64,000 nt of DNA, from the NCBI RefSeq assembly GCF_037126465.1, contig NC_088202.1, positions 86,842,160 through 86,906,159 on the forward strand, read 5' to 3'. Below the pieces are notes generated by a model. That model ran no database searches and was not told the origin of the DNA. It saw only the letters and a program-made list of their open reading frames with translations. This document shows positions 59,221 to 64,000 of this stretch, in pieces. The position numbers were made by a program, and so were the translations under genes. Numbering within the stretch: the stretch's first letter is position 1; each line of letters opens with the position of its first letter. The DNA comes from Ornithodoros turicata. Taxonomy: Eukaryota > Arthropoda > Arachnida > Ixodida > Argasidae.

Positions 59221-61359
59221 TTACACCACGGCAGCACTTGGCGGCAAATGGAATACACTTCCATCAGAAACGTCTGACAGGTTTAGTTCATGAAGCTTGT
59301 GTGTTAACTTGGCACAGGAGTTTGGAATGGAAGACAAGTCAGTTGCGCTTTTGCTGCTATGATGCAGTGGCCGTAGGCTTGTCTTGTTCGAGCAGCGAGT
59401 ATCGCTTTGTCTGTCTGGGCGCTCACACCGTGTCCGCTTCATACCGCTTGCATGTAGCTTATCCTGAGCAGTCTTCGAGAGTGGAAACTGAAACACACCA
59501 CCAGCTTGTGCTTGGGCCCTGTATGGCTTACCATTGGTCAAGTGGTTTGTTGTAGTGCTGCAGCTGAAATTCACTTTGCTCAAGAGGAATTTATGGTAGT
59601 TCTTTAGAGCTTCATGTACTTCTGCATCTCTTGTACTCTGCACCTTCTCTGCATACGCACAGACATCTCCTAATAGTGAAAGTGGAAATGGTTTGTCAGA
59701 AGTTTAGATATAATGTAGTGTATATATATGTACATGGCTTAGGCAGCCCTTATTGTTAAACCAAAAACTAAGTCCTGTGCATCTGATGTTTTATAGTGTT
59801 TCAGGAACTATGATGTATAAGTAAAAAATGAAAAAAGGTAATGACTAAGGAGAATATAGGCACACAAAATTGCAAAGCTGAAATTGGTTTCAGTGAAGAG
59901 TTATCTTGTTTCTGGGGGAGCTTCAAAACTCTCACGTACCTGACATGTGAGGCTAAAATAATTACCCTATGTTAGACAAACCAATGCAACACATTCATGT
60001 GTATTGATGTGTGCACTTGCTCCATGGTAGTTTTTTGCATGCTGAATTAGTTTTTAAGAATATGTGCATAATGCATGTTTCATAGCCTGTGTTTGGGAGT
60101 CTAATAAAATTGAGGTTTACTTAAAAGTTGGTTGTGACGTTCTGCAGACTCAATCTTTCTTTCACTAAATTTAAATGAAACAATGCTGTGTGGAAGAGGT
60201 ATTACTACAAACATCCTGGAGCAGGGCTTTAATGTATTATGAACAAGGAGAAAGTGAGAAAGACACAGAAAATAGTTGCATACTACTGGCTGCACACACA
60301 CAAATAAAAAGTATGCATAAAAACTTTGTTGTATACAAACCATAAATACTGTTAAGGCAGCTTTGGAACCATCCAGTCCACCTATCCAATACCTGTGCTT
60401 GACACACCTGAAAGTAGTGCATTTTCACACACTTTTAACCTTCCTCTATCAGTTTGATGGTGACTAATATCAAATAAATAGATGGCATAGTGTACCTGAT
60501 GTTGCCTGACAGCATTTTCTGAACATCGCTCAGAGAGCTGCCTCAACTGACTCTCAAGTGATGCAAGCTTTTCAGCATGAATTTTCTCCGAAGATATCAG
60601 CTCATCATTATGCTGCTTTTCTACTATCTTGAGTTTCTTCTGGAATTTGATTAGCTTATTCTTGAGCATTGTTTCCCTCTCGTTGAATGCTGTTACTTTT
60701 TCAGCATGCTCTGCTCTTGATATGTTGAGTTCCTTCTTGCATTCCTCAAGTTGCTAAAAACAAAAAAAAAGAGCATAACCTGCTTAGAAGTACCAGGCCC
60801 AACAGTACCAGAGAGTCAGATTCTTTCCTTTTCTTTTTTTTTATGTTGCATCCATCAGTCTATTAGTGTCCGTATCTACCCAGTATCTGATATGAGCTCT
60901 AGAATAATTTGTGGAAGCAGGGAAGTTTTACTTCATTCAGTCTCAGCTGTTCCCGTTTTGACTCCTGCTCTAATGATTCCATTTTCTTCTTCCATGTCAT
61001 CTCCAGCTCTAGCACAGCACAGTGAAGTCTGTCTTGCTCATTCCTTCCACCACCCTGTTCTAGATCTAGTCCTGGCTGCTTCACAGGACCATTGTTTGCC
61101 ACACAGAGTTTATCCCTTTCTTGCTGCAATGCCTGAGTGATATTGAAACGGAAAATAAGCTGTTGAAGAGTAACGAGAAAATAATTTACCTGAGTATACT
61201 GTTCATGTAGCTTTTTCTGAATCTCTGCTTCAGCTGCAGATATCCGTTCAGTTATCTCTGCTTCTTTCTCTGCAGCCCATTGTTCTCTCATCTTTTTGAT
61301 ATCCTGCTGTAGCTGCTCTTCAACAGTCTTCATCATCTCAGTTTCCCACATTGGTCGCA
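59221..61359 (-). CDS. Coiled-coil protein, 3' exons (possibly centrosomal)
   Basis: Minus-strand exons 61190-61359, 60932-61132, 60496-60753 and 59221-59669 (stop at 59221-59223), all with GT-AG borders. The first three join in phase. They encode long heptad-like, Glu/Lys/Gln-rich helices: MKTVEEQLQQDIKKMREQWA, then WKKKMESLEQESKREQLRL, then LKNKLIKFQKKLKIVEKQHN. The last exon begins DVCAYAEKVQSTRDAEVHEA, with a short helix, then a Ser/Pro-rich tail. The phase of the last exon (needs one leading base) does not match the third, so a small exon is probably missing between 59690 and 60480. The style recalls centrosomal scaffold proteins such as CEP152/Asterless, but I cannot name the family. 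AATAAA on this strand lies at about 58627-58632. Confidence 0.7.
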
Positions 61360-61621
61360 CTGTTTTAAAGAGGTTCATATTAAGGCTTGTCAAGGGCAAG
61401 TCAACAGCCCATTTCAGTATGCAGGTGGTACAATGTTCTAACCACCCACAAATTATTTATATATTTTTTTACAACATTTGCTATGTCCATAAAAATGTGG
61501 CCACATTTGGCAACATTTTGGCTTAGTCAACAACTTTTGAAAATTTCGGTTGGTAGCCATGGGTTGGTGTATATGCACATTAAAGACTATGTAATCTGTT
61601 ACACCCTGCTTACCTTGAACG

Positions 61622-61964
61622 TAGAGCCTGAAGTTTTAGGGTTTAACCCGTTTCTTTCCCGAATTTGCTCCTCGAATTGAAGGTTGCCTCTTTAGGGTGA
61701 AACCTGATTTTTATCCGCAAATTGCCCTCACTGAAACGTCTCTAGGAATGCACACTAGCTTGTTTGGCAGCAAACGCAATTACATCACCCTTTGTACCAA
61801 ACCAGTACAGTGTGTTTGAGTAATAAAGCCTAATTTCTCCCCGAATTTATCATACTCGAAGTTTTTCCACCCGAATTCACATGAATTTAGAACACATGTT
61901 GATTTCCCCAATTTTTACTCCCCAAATTGGGAAAAAAAAAATTTCCCGAAAACTTCAGGCTCTA
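61622..61964. mobile_element. MITE with TAGAGCCTGAAGTTTT ends, copy 2
   Basis: Second copy, 343 bp, about 85 percent similar to 53400-53738 by eye, with the same TIRs. It lies upstream of the last visible exon of the coiled-coil gene, probably in an intron. Confidence 0.8.
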
Positions 61965-63283
61965 AACGTAGGTCCCTATTACTCCCTACTGACACATAAC
62001 TAGTGAGCTAGTCTTCAAAACACCATTGAGTGTCAACACTCGTAAGCTCTGATATGTTCAGAACTTGGGGCAGAACTACAAAGCATTAGTGCATTGAAGA
62101 CATGATGTTTTATTTCACTTATTTATGTATTATGATATCGAGATTAGGGAGAGATGGGTTTATTAAAAAAAATACAGAAAACATGTTGCAAATATGTGAC
62201 GTTAATGGACACTAATATGTATGGATGTATGTAAACAAATTTACAACACAAATAGCATAAAACAAATTAGCATTCGATTCGCAGACAGCTTTGTTTGACA
62301 AACTGTTCCGCTGTAATATGATCCTGGAGAAGAAAGACTATTTAAAGACATTTGTTCAGCAATCATATTCGCAAACTTTCTTTGAATTGTCAATTCTAGA
62401 AGACACACAGGCACTGTATAAATATCTATGTCGCAGATACTATGTACAGGGAACACATCCCCTCCCAACATAGCTTTCCTTTCAGTAACACTTCTACCAT
62501 ATCCATACTGAGAGTAGACAAATCTAGCAGTAATGTTGAGAGTAGGGGACTCCAACTAGCATCTTTTATCATGTTGACTGAAGTTTAGGACTGAAATTAA
62601 GCCTATACTTAAAGGGGCAATAAACAGGTATACAAGGTGCACTTTCTTCTAATGCAGTGTGATTCGTTGGCAATGGTGAATGTTTTCCAAAAATTGTTGT
62701 TGCAAAAAAGTAAATAATGACTCCAAACCGACCGAATATTCATTGCACTCTTTCGCGCTCATGCCCCACCCTGTGATGCCCTGGCGACAATAGCCACACG
62801 TAATTTTGACGTCTCGCACCATCAACCATTCAAAATGCGGGACGCTTATAAATTAATTTTATTGCAATATCTGGAAGTGAGGTCGATTGTAAACATCTTT
62901 CCAATAAACATCCCAAGGTAGCCAGACCAAATGTACCGAAAGCCTGCAATGTTCCATTTCATGTGTGCACTATGTTTTCAGTGCTGTATTGCTCCGCGAG
63001 GTCACCACGATGTTTCCGAAACCGGTTCCTTCGCGAAATGCAGCTTGCCTCAGTGAAGCCTGTCACTGGCTAGGGGAGCGAAATCTCCCCCACCTCCAGC
63101 ACCTGGAATGTGGTGTTGCTATACATTGGAACATTGTGACGTGAGCCCGTTCCAAGGATGAAGGAGAGACTCACACGGATTATGCTCTTTGAATGGCACT
63201 GTTTCGTGGTAAAGACGCTCGCTAGAAGTAAATGGATTTCATATTTGGATATCGCGAGCCACGTTCTTTCATGGAGCATAATA
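61965..63283. other. Intronic or intergenic DNA, nothing recognised
   Basis: No exon of the coiled-coil gene could be supported here. CTTAAAGGGGCAATAAACAGG at 62608 resembles a TTAA-type element end, but no partner end was found in the window. Confidence 0.35.
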
Positions 63284-64000
63284 CAGTCGACCCCCGCTTA
63301 TCCGGACTTCATTTATCCGGATCCCGCGGTATCCGGACAAAAGGCGCGGGAACGGATTTTCCTCCATGTATTTTGTTCTCGTTTATCCGGACTTCAGCTT
63401 CCGGACTCGGACAAGAATTCAAGGGAACGAAAGTCGAAAATTCTTGTAATCCAGCTTCAGTTATCCGGACTACCGTGAGTAAGAGGAGACGCTGACCCCA
63501 CTTCGTCACCCTTTTCGCTGTTTCGGGGTTATTCCCGTCACACGTCAGGGACCTACATTCCTCCGTAGGGGAGACAACCGTGCACGATGACCCCCTTTTC
63601 TATTGGTGTGCGTTGGGGCACGTTGACCAATCGAGTCATTTGGAAATATCTCGAGGAACTGTCCGGTTCTAGAGGGGAAAACTCCAACCCGAGGGCCTGC
63701 TGCTTACGGCCCGTTGAGCTGCGATTCCTGATGCAGAGGCTCACTGCGTCTGCCGTAGATGATGCTGCGGTTTCTGACTACGTTGACGTTGATAAGGATG
63801 ATGGCGCGTGTGCAGCTATGACTGATGACGGTGTGATTGCTGCTGTTGCCTCCTATCATGTGCAGCAAGACGGTGCCGATGACGCCAGTGAGAAACAAGG
63901 CTCAAACATTGACACTTTGCGACCGCACTGACATTCTTCGAACAGCGCAACAGCGTGGCTCAACTCTATGCAATTAGCAAAAGTTTGCAGGAATCGAGTG
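63284..64000 (+). mobile_element. Tigger/pogo-like element, left end and transposase tail (runs off right edge)
   Basis: TA|CAGTCGACCCCCGCTTATCC at 63284 is a typical Tigger/pogo terminus, followed by several TATCCGGAC motifs on both strands to 63475. A transposase C-terminal frame follows. Only 300 bases separate the left end from the transposase tail, so the DNA-binding and catalytic parts are deleted or rearranged. The right terminus lies outside the window. Confidence 0.7.
63587..63931 (+). pseudogene. Tigger/jerky-type transposase C-terminal fragment
   Basis: A 114-codon frame ending TGA at 63929-63931. The acidic end with VDVDKDDGACAAMTDDGVI resembles the conserved D-D-x-I-x-x-V region near the C-terminus of pogo/jerky (CENP-B-related) transposases. 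The upstream part VRWGTLTNRVIWKYLEEL is unassigned. Confidence 0.5.

Overview
The window looks like accessory-rich nuclear DNA from an arthropod, most likely a tick (Acari: Ixodida). The evidence is intron-containing genes with GT-AG sites, a recognisable Rab11 and Rh-type ammonium transporter, a cystine-knot secreted peptide gene, and a dense mix of hAT, TTAA, pogo and mariner elements, RNase H-bearing LINEs, tRNA-derived SINEs and Ty3-type LTR elements. The species call is inference; no rRNA or barcode gene is present. All coordinates were counted by eye.

Layout. 1-2000: a minus-strand Ty3/gypsy-type element (gag running off the left edge, leader, tRNA-Ser-type primer site, LTR) next to a LINE RNase H scrap. 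3469-4306: a foldback element with 32-bp tandem units. 5693-7128 (+): the last three exons of an Rh ammonium transporter. 8860-16800 (-): a cystine-knot peptide gene read as two exons separated by a 7.6-kb intron. That intron holds a hAT element with target-site duplication (TSD), a DUF4806-like exon pair and a 3.6-kb foldback element with another inverted-repeat element inside it. The Rh and peptide genes converge, with a TTAA-flanked element between them. 17400-25180 is a transposon nest: several MITEs, an ORF1-only LINE between inverted arms, then a decayed RNase H LINE carrying two separate hAT insertions with 8-bp TSDs. 25200-32600 holds little beyond repeat fragments. 32650-36560: a Helitron-type zinc-finger ORF beside an endonuclease remnant split by a 142-bp palindrome, a miniature LTR retrotransposon (TRIM), and two SINEs. 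37172-37628 (+) is a possible terminal exon of an unrecognised gene.

38847-56168 (-) is a complete Rab11 gene: five coding exons adding up to 217 codons plus stop. Its 12.9-kb fourth intron contains a long-TIR element with a perfect 8-bp TSD, a mariner pseudogene, two hAT elements with perfect 8-bp TSDs, a TTAA-flanked element with a pogo-like insertion, and hairpin MITEs. 59221-61359 (-) holds the 3' exons of a coiled-coil protein gene. The right edge carries a Tigger/pogo-like element with a transposase tail.

The host genes (Rh transporter, knottin, Rab11, coiled-coil protein) show no operon-like or functional link. Most of the sequence is transposon-derived, and the clearest biology is the nesting order of the elements and their accumulation in introns.
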